Shown in pieces: positions 12,801 through 27,749 of a stretch of DNA of 64,000 nucleotides. The notes under the pieces are model-generated. The model searched no databases and was not told the origin of the DNA. It was given only the letters and a program-made list of their open reading frames with translations. Both the position numbers and the translations under genes were made by a program. The number at the start of each line of letters is the position of its first letter. The first letter of the stretch is position 1. Source of the stretch: Varroa destructor (taxonomy: Eukaryota > Arthropoda > Arachnida > Mesostigmata > Varroidae); NCBI RefSeq assembly GCF_002443255.2, contig NW_019211458.1, positions 19,051,509-19,115,508 on the forward strand, read 5' to 3'.

Positions 12801-15800
12801 ATGTCAAACGTGTACTTAAAGCTGTTTTTACAGTGCAGTCTGTCAGTATTGGTCTGAGTCACAAGAGTGCAAGGTATAACACGATGTTTGAAGAAGCCAC
12901 TTGCTATGACCCGTTTCGAGCGTTCTTTCCATTCTAGAGGCCTAGAGTCAAATTTCGACTGCCCTATGTCGTAGTTTTCTACGCAAATTTATCTAGTTTT
13001 ATCCCCTACTTTGAGGTGGGTCTTTATATTTGTTTTCAATTTCTGACATGCGTCTTTATATCGTAGTCGAGAGATTGACTATTGCTCGGAAACGGCGTAT
13101 AGTGCAATTTGTTTCGCCAAGGTTTGCTGATAGCATTGTTTAGGCAGGCCTGATTCTCAAGAGGCTATTTCGATCACCCCCTGCCAGTAAAAATAGAGCA
13201 ATATAGACATATAATTTAAAAAAAAAAGCATTTTTGTTATGCTTTTGCGAAATGCTATTGATACTTATAAATTTAAACCTATGAATATATGCGATGAGCT
13301 CTGTTCCGTCAACCATGTCGGTAGCTTGCGTGTATCCCTATAGGTTAGTGAGAGCACGCTTGTGCCCTTCTGTGATCAACGTACCGGAACGTGCCAACTT
13401 TGCAGTCGAGCCGCGGCGGCCCTTGGGATGCAGTTGGGTTTGTATGAAATCCGGGTTTGCCATTCTTCGACACTTTCATATGAATTGGATGCTTGCCTAC
13501 GACTGTTGCGGCGATAATTGGTTAAGACGTTGATGATAACCATGTTGTGTTTGAATAATGACCGATTACCGAGTATTAAGCGAGTTCTTCCCTCGTAACA
13601 GGCCTGCCCACCAGCCCTTCGGTGACATCCCTGCCGGTCGCTCGCCACTCGACCCAGCGACTAACGTTCCCGTCCACTCAGTGAACTACTAGCGATAGCA
13701 ACATCTTTAGCATATCCTGTGAGAAGACAGATTCAACCCAGGCTGGATTCAACCTTAAAGCGATTGTAAAGCGTAATGAACAACAGTCGATACCAAACTG
13801 GTCTTGACGCTTGTTCATTTATAAGAAATCCTAAGGGCAACTAGCAGCATCTTCAGCTAATCAGCGAACGTAAATCGCTATCCGATTCGAACCAGTCGGC
13901 GAACGTGAGTGGAAAGCCTTGAAAGCTATTGAGAGCCTAAGAGTAAACATAACGCGCACATTGCTAAAGTTAAGATAGTGGACGGGAAGCGGTTAAGCGT
14001 CGGGTAAGCGACAAGGTGAAGGCGAAGTCAACAGAAGAACAACTCTAACGCGTGAGTCACCAGAGATCCAGAGCTTCAGAAGAGTTATATTCAGCGGAGA
14101 AACGAAGCGATGTAAGTGAAACGGGAACTGAAGAACTGGAAGGATCGCAACGAAATCATGTAGATTTCGAACAAGATTATCGAAATCAAGCTACTGTATC
14201 CAAGGCCAACGAGGGTACAGTTAAGCTGCAGGTGGTGTGAAGCTTCTAACGACGACACTGATATGTAATATATTACAAAGCAGAATTCTGCTTAAGGGCG
14301 CTGAGACGTACCTAATGAGGTAGAATATTTGAATAGAACATTCTTGCGCGTAGGATATTTATCAGAAGATGAATTTGCTACTAGATAATTCACGGGACTC
14401 GACAAGAACTGGTTTGATATTGATACTTCAGTCGCTTTTAGTTTATTGCAAGCCATAGAAGCTGATTAGTTCGCTATGCGCGTAATCTTAAATTTTTTTT
14501 TCAATGTTTTGAAAACTTAGCCGAATTCCTTTCGCGGGAAACAAATTTCTGGCAAGTATTAGCCACCTGTTCTATGCTCTATCGGTAATCAAGCACTTCA
14601 TTCTCACTTCATGAGACCAGTTTGCGTTTGAGTGTCCTCATTTTAACGTCCCCGCGTCCTTGAAAATACATCATGAACCTTAATGAGCAAACCAGCTGCT
14701 GCGTCATATCTCTGCGTTCTTGTTTGTATTCAGAAGTAAAGAATTAAAATAGGATAGAGGCCATGGTAATATGGTGGTTATAAGGTTTGTATGGTGATAA
14801 TCGGGCTGTATCGATATGCTAGACCTGTTTCATCTCTTCTTAGGACCGTTTAACAAGACTCAATTAATTAATTCCTGACTGGAATATATCGATCTGGTCC
14901 TTCGAAGTACTTCTCGTTGAGGAGTCATTTGTTTTGATTGCTCGTTCAATGTTTTTAACTCTCATGATTATATCTGGGGATTCCTATAACTAAAGATAGG
15001 TGTTCAGTTTCCACACAATTGCGACTTGATTCGTTCGTAGTTTTACTATAATTTATTACGTTGTTCACAGCGAACGATCACCTCAGGGTATGCTCTAATT
15101 GTTCAGATGACTTGGCCTTAACAGCAGAGCCGTTTTGAAGATTAATTTAGAGCCAAAACTCAGCAACTCGTTTTCGCCCGGGGATAGTCTAAAGCACTGT
15201 CGGAAGTTCATTGTATAGTGCATTCACAACTACCTAATTGAAACTTGAAAGTCAAGTAAATGCTGCTATCTTTTAAAAACATGATGCACGCATTAAAAGC
15301 TGCTTTTCTCGGATGAAATTATATCATTCCATTTGTTGAATATTGGATTTCACTAACCTGGCTAAGCTGATACTTCTTCGTTAAACACGGTTATAGCTTC
15401 GAAACAGAGCCGTTATATCTCGGCAGGCGTCTGGACGTTTCAATAGTGTGTAGCAAGCATAGGAAAGCTTTGAAACAGCTTGTAGGTGGATATATCCGAT
15501 CCAAGTTGTATTTGAATACTGAGTTACTTGGAAAATAGTCTTTCAAAAATAGTCACTGATCCAAATCGAAGTATCCGTTCACTCGATGGATGGGCCGGAC
15601 GCTGAAAAGTCAACCAGATGTCCCATTCTGAGCGTTTGAATGAAGTTGATACATCTTGTTCCCGTCTGCTCGGTTGGATCTTCCGCCGGGTATGACTGGC
15701 TGACTGTTGCTTGCAGGTGTTTGCGCCTTGAACGGAAAAATTTACGTTATCGGAGGCTGGACCGGTGCCGGACAAGATGGAATGACTCGGGTTGACGTTT

Positions 15801-17573
15801 TTGACCCGAAAACTGCTAGCTGGGATACCATTGCTGGGCTCAATATCGGACGGTGAGGAAGACTTCATATATGCTTGTTAGCTCTTTGAAAGATGTAATT
15901 TGACCATTTATACAAAAATATATATACCCATAGTTTGCTTCCGTTCTATACAAAATTCCAAAACATATTAAATGGATCATATTGAAGCTTCAACTATACT
16001 AAAATGACGTGATTCAACCTGGAGGATTTGAGTATAAAAAGTCATAAAAAGCAATAGCCTTCAGTACAATAGTATATATGCTATCGAAAACTGTTCGACA
16101 CATCTAGTTCTCAAGCGGGTGTAGCTGTTATGAACGGTTGTATTTACGTATTGGGAGGCTGTGAAGCTTGGAATTGCACACCAAGTGTTGAAAGGTACTC
16201 TCCCGAGGAAGATCGTTGGATACTCTGCGCGCCGATGCAGTCAGCTAGGTAAGTGGACACTTCCGTTCCCGTCCTCATTTAATGCTGTTACCACATGCGC
16301 AGAGGTCACATGAGATAAGTAAATTTTAGTCATGAATGCCCATCGTGTACGTGTAACCTATTTGAAGAGTTTGGGTCTAACAACACTATTCAGTTGAAAC
16401 TAGTGTAGTTTAGTTAATGCATTTTTATATTTGTATACATAATTGAATCGATATTTATTAAGCTGATGATTTTCTGACCGCCTTTCAGGCGTGGTTGTGG
16501 AGCCGCTGCGTTAAATAGCCGACTCTATGCAATTGGTGGGCACGACAGCTCCCGGTCGCTCTGCTCTGTTGAGGTACATAATCGTTCTACCTTTCACATA
16601 TCTAGCCTAGAAGCTACTTGCGTTGTGTTACATTGTTTCTCGTAATCTAGCCAGTTTTTTTAGCGGTCCTATTTTCATGATCTCATGTAATCGAGAAACT
16701 TTAAAGGCCAAGAAATACTGTAATTGTTAGAATAATTAACAACAGCATCATACCTTACTTGAAATCCTACCTTACGTACTATGTAAGTATATTTTTTTTA
16801 ATTTTGTTATTTTTGACTTTACATGTAGATTTACGATGCTGCCACGAACACGTGGACGCCTGGACCCGCACTCACCACTTGCCGGTTAGTATTTCATGTT
16901 GTTCTTCACTGAAGCATTAACTAACAACCCATAATTCCAATCAGCTAAAACTAATCTACATTTTTTGTACTACGACTATGCATACTTCCAAGGAAATAAT
17001 GGTTTAGGCTGATGAGAATCACACAAATGTTCTAATTTTCTGTCAGAAGATCAGAACATTCATGTACATGGTGTACGAAAGTGCGACACAGTCTCAGGTT
17101 TTGTCTACGTCTCTTGTTTTAGCGCGAATGTTGGAGCAGCCGTGGTTCGCGGCCGGTTACTGGCGGTGGGAGGATTCAACGGGAAAACTTTCCTGAATAC
17201 CCTCGAAACTCTTGATTGCACCCCTGTCGACGACGACGGCGAACCCGAATGGACAGTCTTTGTTGACCGACAGACGTGGCTCCTTGATAACACATCACAC
17301 GATCAGTCTATTAGACAGCGTAGTGAGGAAAACCTTCAGGAAACCCCTGATGAATCCTCTCGCGATGGCGTCATCGCGTTAACGCAGGTTGCCGCCGCAA
17401 CGGATAATGCGGCTGCTCCTCAACACTACAATCAAGTAAACGACGAAGATGAAGATGACGATGAAATTGATTCTCATAAGGAAATTGACGAAAGCGATGA
17501 AACTAAGAATGGCACATTGAACGCCAGTAACCGGGACTCGCGGGAGAGCTCTTCCGGTATTAGTGGCTGTTAA
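6851..17573 (+). CDS. IVNS1ABP: BTB-BACK-kelch protein, IVNS1ABP family
   Basis: Coding exons: 6851-6937, 9497-9610, 9807-9872, 10167-10346, 10581-10742, 10897-11082, 11251-11609, 11764-12071, 12187-12621, 15717-15852, 16108-16248, 16489-16573, 16829-16884 and 17123-17573. All junctions are GT-AG and phase-consistent, giving 921 aa. A BTB domain (about 42-150; QFCDVILQ, HRAVVASVSPYLFE) and BACK domain (about 155-265) are followed by a Ser/Asn-rich linker. Six kelch repeats lie at about 530-810, each with a GG pair and downstream W, then an acidic tail. Exon order and the junction into VHMLYL match the vertebrate protein (about 640 aa), but linker and tail are much longer here. Family proteins bind F-actin and are linked to cullin-3 ligases, splicing and cytoskeletal stability. 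The ATG at 6851 is the first in the open frame; an upstream coding exon is possible. Confidence 0.93.
6938..9496 (+). other. intron 1 of the IVNS1ABP-like gene
   Basis: The donor is GTAAGT and the acceptor TTTCAG. Inside are only short ORFs on both strands, without recognisable domains. I see no transposon or RNA gene. Confidence 0.75.
9497..11082 (+). other. IVNS1ABP: BTB and BACK domain exons (2-6)
   Basis: Five phase-0 exons encode residues 30-265. The dimerisation BTB fold is visible as LRKNKQFCDVILQ, then HRAVVASVSPYLFE, then LIEYAYTAKLDLP. The helical BACK domain follows, with LLDWLRVGWARDG near its end. In other BTB-BACK-kelch proteins this half gives homodimerisation and cullin-3 contact. 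Whether this protein binds cullin is not shown by the sequence. Confidence 0.85.
11251..12320 (+). other. IVNS1ABP: low-complexity linker between BACK and kelch
   Basis: About 260 residues spread over exons 7, 8 and the start of exon 9. It carries an acidic Ser patch (SDSSSSSDEEEYD), an Asn/Ser-rich stretch (RLNNNINNNSNNQSTGSN) and Ser-Pro/Thr-Pro sites, followed by a Gly-rich and then Gln-rich run. One more conserved segment at the start of exon 8 (VVATAPTG) resembles the region before the kelch domain in the vertebrate protein. The linker is otherwise likely disordered and phosphorylated. Confidence 0.7.
12321..17218 (+). other. IVNS1ABP: six-bladed kelch propeller exons
   Basis: Six kelch units are visible: FVCGGYDRGECL, YAMGGSDGSRDL, YVIGGWTGAGQDG, YVLGGCEAWNC, YAIGGHDSSRSL and LAVGGFNGKTFL. 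In the first five the GG is followed by a Trp at the usual distance (NRW, QRW, ASW, DRW, NTW); the last blade has EPEW. This matches the six-repeat propeller of the vertebrate orthologue, which binds F-actin and client proteins. Confidence 0.9.
12622..15716 (+). other. large intron 9 of the IVNS1ABP-like gene
   Basis: A 3.1-kb intron (donor GTAAGT, acceptor TTGCAG) splits the second kelch repeat from the third. A more GC-rich, purine-rich patch spans about 13600-14250. I could not assign it to a known element, and its open frames (for example 14052-14240) show no domain. Confidence 0.7.
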
Positions 17574-17779
17574 GCGAGCGATGCTGCAGTTTCTGCGACG
17601 ACCCGTCACACTCCGCCATCAACTACAATAACAATACAATAGCCTACGGAGTGAAGTGAGATACAACATAATTCCAGATGAATAACTTGAGAGAAGCAGA
17701 ATCTCATATAAACACTTTTAACCTTTTTCGCAAGTACGTGCATTATAATGGGTATGGTATAATTAATGACCAATCGCAG

Positions 17780-18079
17780 TAGAATGATTTGGTGGATATC
17801 TAGAGTCGACGAGTACGCGTTCAGCGCGTGTGCTAGTGTTAGATCTCGTATGGGTCTAAAACCTTCCGCGATATAGCAGCGGTCGGTACTCAGGTATTTC
17901 CATTCAAGCTGACAAGAACGAAGTAGATAATCCAACCATGTAGCGACCGTCTGAACTTTCTCGACTTCTGAAATGAGATATAATCGGCTCAGCATGACAG
18001 AAACCTTGGCCGACTTCAGAGGCTGATCATTACGAGTACCAACGGCGCGAAAGAATACTGTTCCAACGTCACCTTGCAT
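17780..18079 (-). CDS. unexplained antisense ORF with weak Cys-loop receptor likeness
   Basis: This is the coding-looking part of a 157-codon minus-strand ORF starting at ATG 18079, just behind the 3' end of the IVNS1ABP-like gene. Its composition is richer in GC than the spacer. Residues around LISEVEKVQ, TWLDY, LEW and GFRPIR follow the order and spacing of the nicotinic-receptor ligand-binding domain: V-E-K-x-Q, then W-L, then L-x-W eleven residues after that Trp, then G-x-R-x-I-R. The second Trp and the Asp of the usual W-x-D are absent, and no Cys-loop or membrane exons were found nearby. It could be a decayed exon, a diverged binding-protein exon, or chance. Confidence 0.25.
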
Positions 18080-21000
18080 GGCTATATATGAGCAGCTGGA
18101 TTTTGAGACCGAAGGAACACGGCGGAGTGGCGCTGTACCTCATTCATGTTTAATGCACTACACACATCCTGTCCTTTTACCTGACCTGAATCGTCGCCTT
18201 ACCCTTGTGAGATCGGCTACGTCATTATGGTACCATCGTTTCCCTCTATATACTATTCAATACTAACATAGTATTATAAAATAATACCGTAATGGAGAAA
18301 GTCGTACTATGGGTAAAACGATTAACTACGGTATCTATCGCTGACTCACTATAAGTACCTTGTGCTAAGAATCCATTGTTAATTAATGGAAAGCGTAACA
18401 CGAGATACATAGACTTGTAGTATAGTTCTGTCCTTGATGAGGTGTCAAAAGAAATGGGGTAGAAACGGACAGTCTGTGTAGTGGTGATTATCCCGTAACG
18501 CTAGATAAAATTTCTGATTACAGTCATCAGGAGCCAGTTCCAACCAAAAATATTAGCCGAAATGAAAAGAATCCACTATTATTATCATGATGATTATAAA
18601 TAATCGAAAAGCGTCGCACTCCTCGCGGTAATGCTTAAAAGGGAAGGAAACGACTATATTAATTCCTGATGTTGTCATAGAGGATATACTGTATCACTAC
18701 GTTGCCGCAAGTGTATTTAAAATTCAGAAAGAAACCTTCGAGAGTTGGAGGACCATAGTTCTCTTAGTGATCTTTCGGTAATAGCCATCACCTGCATCAA
18801 ACGCATTGTAACAGACACGATTAGTTTAGACAACATCATTTTAAATTTTGAAGAAAGCCACCCTCAGTAAATTCACAACGTAATGGTGTTTGGTTTTTGA
18901 GGTAGAGAATACGGTTATAAAGCTACATACTGCGACGCCAATGTCGGCGACAAAAAGAGAACAAACCCTTTCTGCAATTACTGCGTAAACGTTGAAGACA
19001 TCTAGGCACAAAGCATATTTAAGTTCTAGAAATGTAGCGAGGAATTGATTTAGGTTTTCCGACCTGCCTGAAACCGTACACAATAAATTAACGAACGGGC
19101 CTCATCCAAAAAATATATTCAATCGTAAGAAACAATGGGGTCTATATACAATCTCTATCAATTGGCAGAGACTAGAATATTTTGTGATCATACGTAATGT
19201 AAAACCTTAATCTTAATAGCCACATTTGTAGACATACTTCAAGGTTTTGCGTAAGGGCTTAATTGCTGGACCGTACGCGACGAGAAAACGCTCCCGGGTT
19301 TCTCACATCTGTACATGCTACAAATATGGCATGAATATTTTCGACAAATAATAGAACCGCATATATTTAGATATAATTCGATATATTCTCTGTGAATCGC
19401 GTTTGGCTCAACTGCGGATTAGCATTTCAGTATTCAACTAAAATTCCGTTAATTTGCCCCATGTCTGGCACCTAGGAAACAGTACTGACGGAACATGGAA
19501 GATTACTGTGCATGTTTTTATATGGTGATTTAAAAAGTGAATAAAAATATATCCACATACTATACGCATATATGTCAGATTATTATCCTCGGATAGAATT
19601 GGGTCATTCGACCAACAAATGACCATACTAAATGATAAGAGATGTCCGTTTTCATTTTAACGTATTGAGCTATCCGTGATATAAATGAATCTTTATAGTA
19701 AGAACGTGTCATCACACAGTGCAATCATAAGCTCATTTATTGGCCTTCTTGCATGCTTGGTTTGATATTCGATATGCACATATATTCTCAGCGATGGAAC
19801 TCACTGTAATGACGAAACGACTAGTTGTGACAAAAATAACGTGAAATTACCGTTTAGGGTCCAGTAGTCATAAGATCCTTGATGATTGTCCCTAGATAGG
19901 ATTAGTGATGATATTTCGCTTAGATTGACGCTTACGTTTGACTAAATAGCAAAAACTAACAGTATGCCAACCTACTATTGGTGTGGTAATCGATCGGGGG
20001 TTGTCAATCTTGTATGTGTAAAAATAGAGGGAACTTAGAAAACTATAATACCAAACCGCCGAACCGTCAGAGCCCTATGAGCTGGGTCCAACAATTTGTA
20101 AGCATTTTTCCTAAGACGAATATAACTACTACAATCAGACCCACATTGAGTTGACGGCAGATTCCACGATTAGGCTCTAGCTAACACAATTTGATAGTAG
20201 TCGTGCAGTCCTCATATGTTGATGTGGGCGATTTGGCCGTGCACAATAATAATGTCAACTTACATAAAACCCATCGAGTATTATGCAAAACAACTGCCAA
20301 ACTCTGAATAAGTTCCTGGTAGTTATGGCATTAATATAGGTGGTGTTATTCTCGAATATTGAAATTCATACAATCCTGCCAGGCCACCTTTAACATAGCC
20401 ACAAGAGTCCCAAACTGGATCAGAAATGTGCATGTACAATAATATATCTAAATATTTGTCATGATGGCTCATGCAGCATTACTCCTGTTGCTCCCCATCC
20501 TAATGGAAATAAAGCAATCCAATGTACCTAAGCCCTATGTGAGAAACTCCCAACGGCTCTTTGTAAGCCAGGCACATATCGAGAGTTTTTGGCTGTTACC
20601 ACTGGGTCACTTGCAAGGAGCGCCGCGCGACAGTTCAGAATTTCTATAGGAAGAGGAGTAAGATGGTGCAATGCCAAAAAAGAAGCCATATATGATTTAA
20701 AAGAAATAAAAAGCAACAACATATATTTTTACGTACTGACTACATTGTTGACAACGACAACCAATCTATAACATTACATAACGATTATACAATGAAAACA
20801 AACGAACGCATTATGTAAATGGCGCATGAGACATACGATTTGCTGATGGTGATGTTTTTGCCGCTATACAAAAAAGAAATAGTGAAACGGCTTTTTGTTT
20901 CACTCATAAGAAAACCTTCTGTGACAAGAAAAACAACATAAAAATTTGCCGCTAACAGGAGAGTTATTAAGCACAGGAACAAAAAATGTTTGCTATTTAG

Positions 21001-21330
21001 TTATTTCAATTCCTCATAATCATTTTAAATTTTCATGGAATGACGTGATTTATGGTGAGGAAAAAGAGAGTAACATATGTTGATAAAAAAGAAAAGGACA
21101 AGGAATGGAAAGCTTGGTATCAGTATAGTAGTGAATGATGAGCCCAACCGACGACCAACTATTTCAAACGCAATGTGTTATTACATCTATATGGCATCTC
21201 TTGGATGATGAACGACCAACACTGATGTTACACAGTAACCTATTACCGACTCACATACTAAAAAATCAATCGCCCTCATTACGATGACTATGGGTTGTGC
21301 GACTTAGTAATAATAATGACATTATATATA

Positions 21331-21430
21331 NNNNNNNNNNNNNNNNNNNNNNNNNNNNNNNNNNNNNNNNNNNNNNNNNNNNNNNNNNNNNNNNNNNNNN
21401 NNNNNNNNNNNNNNNNNNNNNNNNNNNNNN
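21331..21430. other. assembly gap (100 N)
   Basis: Exactly one hundred N in a row, flanked by AT-rich sequence. This is a scaffold join of unknown true length; it does not interrupt any recognised exon. Confidence 0.99.
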
Positions 21431-22510
21431 AATTTATAGTCATCGTAATAAGAGCGGTTGATTTTATAAATATATAGCCGAGAAAACGCGTTTTCTACTA
21501 TAACTATATGCATAGGTATAGAATTTCCATATTTATAATTTCGATATCTTATTAAGAATGAAATTCCGAAAATCGAGACGATTGGAACAAAGAAATGGAA
21601 ACAGAAAGAATTGATAAGAAGTCAAATTGCAGCATGAATAAGAAACGTACAAGCATACTCCCCATATCTAGCTGCAATGTAAGTACAGGAACTATAGATA
21701 TAGGACCTCGGTTTGATTCGTAATGTAGCCAACAAACGAAAGGAAATAGAAGGGTTAATAGATGGTAAAAATCAGCCAATATATGACACGCGATAGAAAA
21801 CGCTTTTAAGAGTCGATATAACCGCTAAGAGGCTTAGCTGGGCCTTTCTAACAATACCCCAAGTCTTCATCAATAGACAGACATAGATCGTGATGCCCGA
21901 TGATTGCGTTTGGAAAGGAAAATAATACAGCAACATAGATTAAATATAACGGATAATAATTATGATACCAAGCACAAATAGAAATAACAAAGTAATAAAT
22001 GAAAAGGAATTCTGTCTTACGTTGATGTCACTGTTTTTTCTTCACCTAGCGTTGAGACTTTAGGACAGAAGACCATTATGTTAGGTAGAAATAGCTGAAA
22101 AACACTGAGCCCTTTTTACCAATTAAATTCACACATATTACCAATGGTCAAGTAAGACAGAAGCTCTAGAATTTAATATCGATTACCTGTTTTTAATAGC
22201 AAAGCAACCTACATAATCCCCATAAAACAGGCTCTATTAGTGTCAATTGTGTCATTTATCGTATAACATTTTTCAGCGTTACACCAAAATATCTCGTTAT
22301 GATCCTTAGTCCATTTTCTCAATACTTTATAATGTTTACCAAACAAGTGTGTCGCTCATTTGGTTAATCAGCGAATATATTTCTTTTCCTATTTTTTTTT
22401 CTTACCTATCACATGTTTCCTTATGATTACACCGAAAAGCGAGAAAATATTTCCTTCTTTTGTATAAGTAAAATAGAGATAACACGGCGGTGCATCGTAG
22501 CATAAAATCA

Positions 22511-22516
22511 TTTATT
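22511..22516 (-). terminator. poly(A) signal of the Rpt5 gene
   Basis: AATAAA on the minus strand, about 150 bases after the Rpt5 stop codon. It is the only canonical hexamer I noted at a sensible distance. Confidence 0.5.
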
Positions 22517-22668
22517 ATTTTTATATTTCTCTGTAGCAGACATTCATTAGTCATGCCCTTTACGCTTTTTTCTAATCAACACCCGTTGCCAAATCCGCCA
22601 CCTGCTATGTATGTCTTGACCTTTTCAATTTGTCGTTATATATATATATATATCTGCAGTTGTAAGTC

Positions 22669-25946
<3,278 letters not shown>

Positions 25947-27749
25947 TTTGCTGACTGTGAAGTATGCTAAAATTCACACCTAAACTTTAGCAAATGCTAA
26001 ATTCCCTGTATATAGAGATAGTTCGAGCCCACCACTTCAAGCAAGAAGACCCCTTGGCACCCAACCGAATCGAATAATAATGTAAACAGTTGATCGGCAA
26101 CTCACGATTGTATCAGTCAACGCCGATGGGTAATTGCCGACGCATCACGATCTCGCTTTCGCACTGGGTAGCCCTTAGCGCGCGAAAAACTTGACTATAT
26201 CTTTGCGCCAGGCCCTGCAGCTGCTGACGTTAATACGTGGGCAGGTCCGATTGCCAACGCCATCAACATGAATCCGGAATTGACTAATGTTCACCACAAT
26301 TTGGTGTTGTCAGTCAAAAGAAAATCGTCCTATTAAAAACAAAAAGTCATCCTTGCTTAATAGAAAGGACTCCCTCAAAGAAATCATTTAACATCTCATA
26401 GCCAATCATCTGTTAAACGGATTCAACTGATTGAATTTAAGATCGACTCGACGATAGCGGGCTTAAAAAGTAGAATTGAAAATCACACAAGAAAGAACAC
26501 ACAGCGAAGAGCATTTGCGTTTCAAGAACAACGCTAATGCGTTAATTTGATGTTGCTCTCATTTGTTAGGGTTAAAAGGTGTCATTTTAAATATTGACAT
26601 GAGACAGCAGCTGTACCTCTATTGTTGCTGTTGTCGGCCACTATATATTCCTAAATCAATTAGTTTTCGAGAAGTGAAAATATATGAAAGAAATTATCTA
26701 ATATAATGTTTTGGTTATAATTTTGATGTTAATAAGTAAAGCGGTAAGATTTTAAAAGGCATTTACTTGAAGAGCCTGAAAAATCATTTATATGGTTATA
26801 TTACTCTTTATTAGTGTACATTAGTTTCGTGGTGCTTTCTCGCACTCAAGTTCTTCGCGGTCTTAAAAAACAGCGAAACAATACATTCTTTGGGCGCGCA
26901 TATTCGCAGCGAATCCTGGGAATGGTTGGGAATAAAAGAGTTTGATACCTTTTTATAGGAATAAGATGAAAAGCTTACCAATTGAGGAAACTTGTGTTGT
27001 GATTCAACTAGCTTGGTTTAAGGATCATTCGTTAAATAGTTCACGGTACAATCAGCTTTATCGTTTTTGTGTCGTTGTTTTCGAAAGTTACACATTTTAC
27101 TTATTAGCCACAAATGTATATGCGATACCTATTTCAGTATTTTCTTGTCCCGCCCCCCCACTCAATGCCAATATATATATTTTGCCAAGGCCTTTTGATA
27201 GTCAGGTTTTCTCTGGATAAGTAGGTTACATTTTAATGGATACTGGCTTCATCTAACTTTATAATTATAGCGTTATCTTAAAAGAAAATTTACAGATAGA
27301 CCAAGCAGGCAGGGAAGTCTACTACCTTACCTATCTATAACTGAATTATGAGCACCGCGTGCGGAGCAGGCTTTAGGAAGAAGGCAATTCACATTATGTT
27401 ACTTTAGCCTAGCATTCCCTAAATGTTGACATTGGGCCCCAGATTCTAATACGTAATATTAGCCAGACAATTAGATCAGACCGAGCGATAAACATTCGAC
27501 TTGGCCTGTTCTTGAATTTAGCACACAACGTCGTATGACTTAACAGAAGCGACACCTTTAGTCTATACGGAACAATGTACTTCGGGACCAGTTGCAATGT
27601 TAAACTTTCCCGCGCCGAACGCACATTCAAACATCTGCGTTGCTGGCGGTCACTAGGAGGTCTTTAAGTGACGACGGCGCTGCGGTCGCTCGACTTGTTG
27701 TGTTTACGTGCTGCCTAAAATTGTGAAAAATTGTGAAATTTTGTGTAAA
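25947..27749. other. divergent promoter interval between Rpt5 and the ZNF839-like gene
   Basis: A 1.8-kb interval between two head-to-head genes; promoters for both should lie here. Both start codons lie in AAAATGGC, which matches the core of YY1/Pho-type sites. ORFs inside (26942-27220 plus, 27409-27630 minus) show no recognised domain. Confidence 0.55.

Larger units (their letters stand above)
17574..22510. other. convergent 3' spacer between IVNS1ABP-like and Rpt5 genes
   Basis: About 5 kb of mostly AT-rich sequence between two converging 3' ends. It contains the assembly gap and the minus-strand ORF at 17780-18079. No canonical AATAAA was seen close behind the IVNS1ABP-like stop. The first one noted is at 19082-19087, which is far for a 3' UTR, so the poly(A) site is unresolved. 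Confidence 0.5.

Noticed and set aside
15524..15868. 114-codon minus-strand ORF
   Set aside because: It is antisense to kelch exon 10 (15717-15852), which has intact kelch motifs and splice sites on the plus strand.
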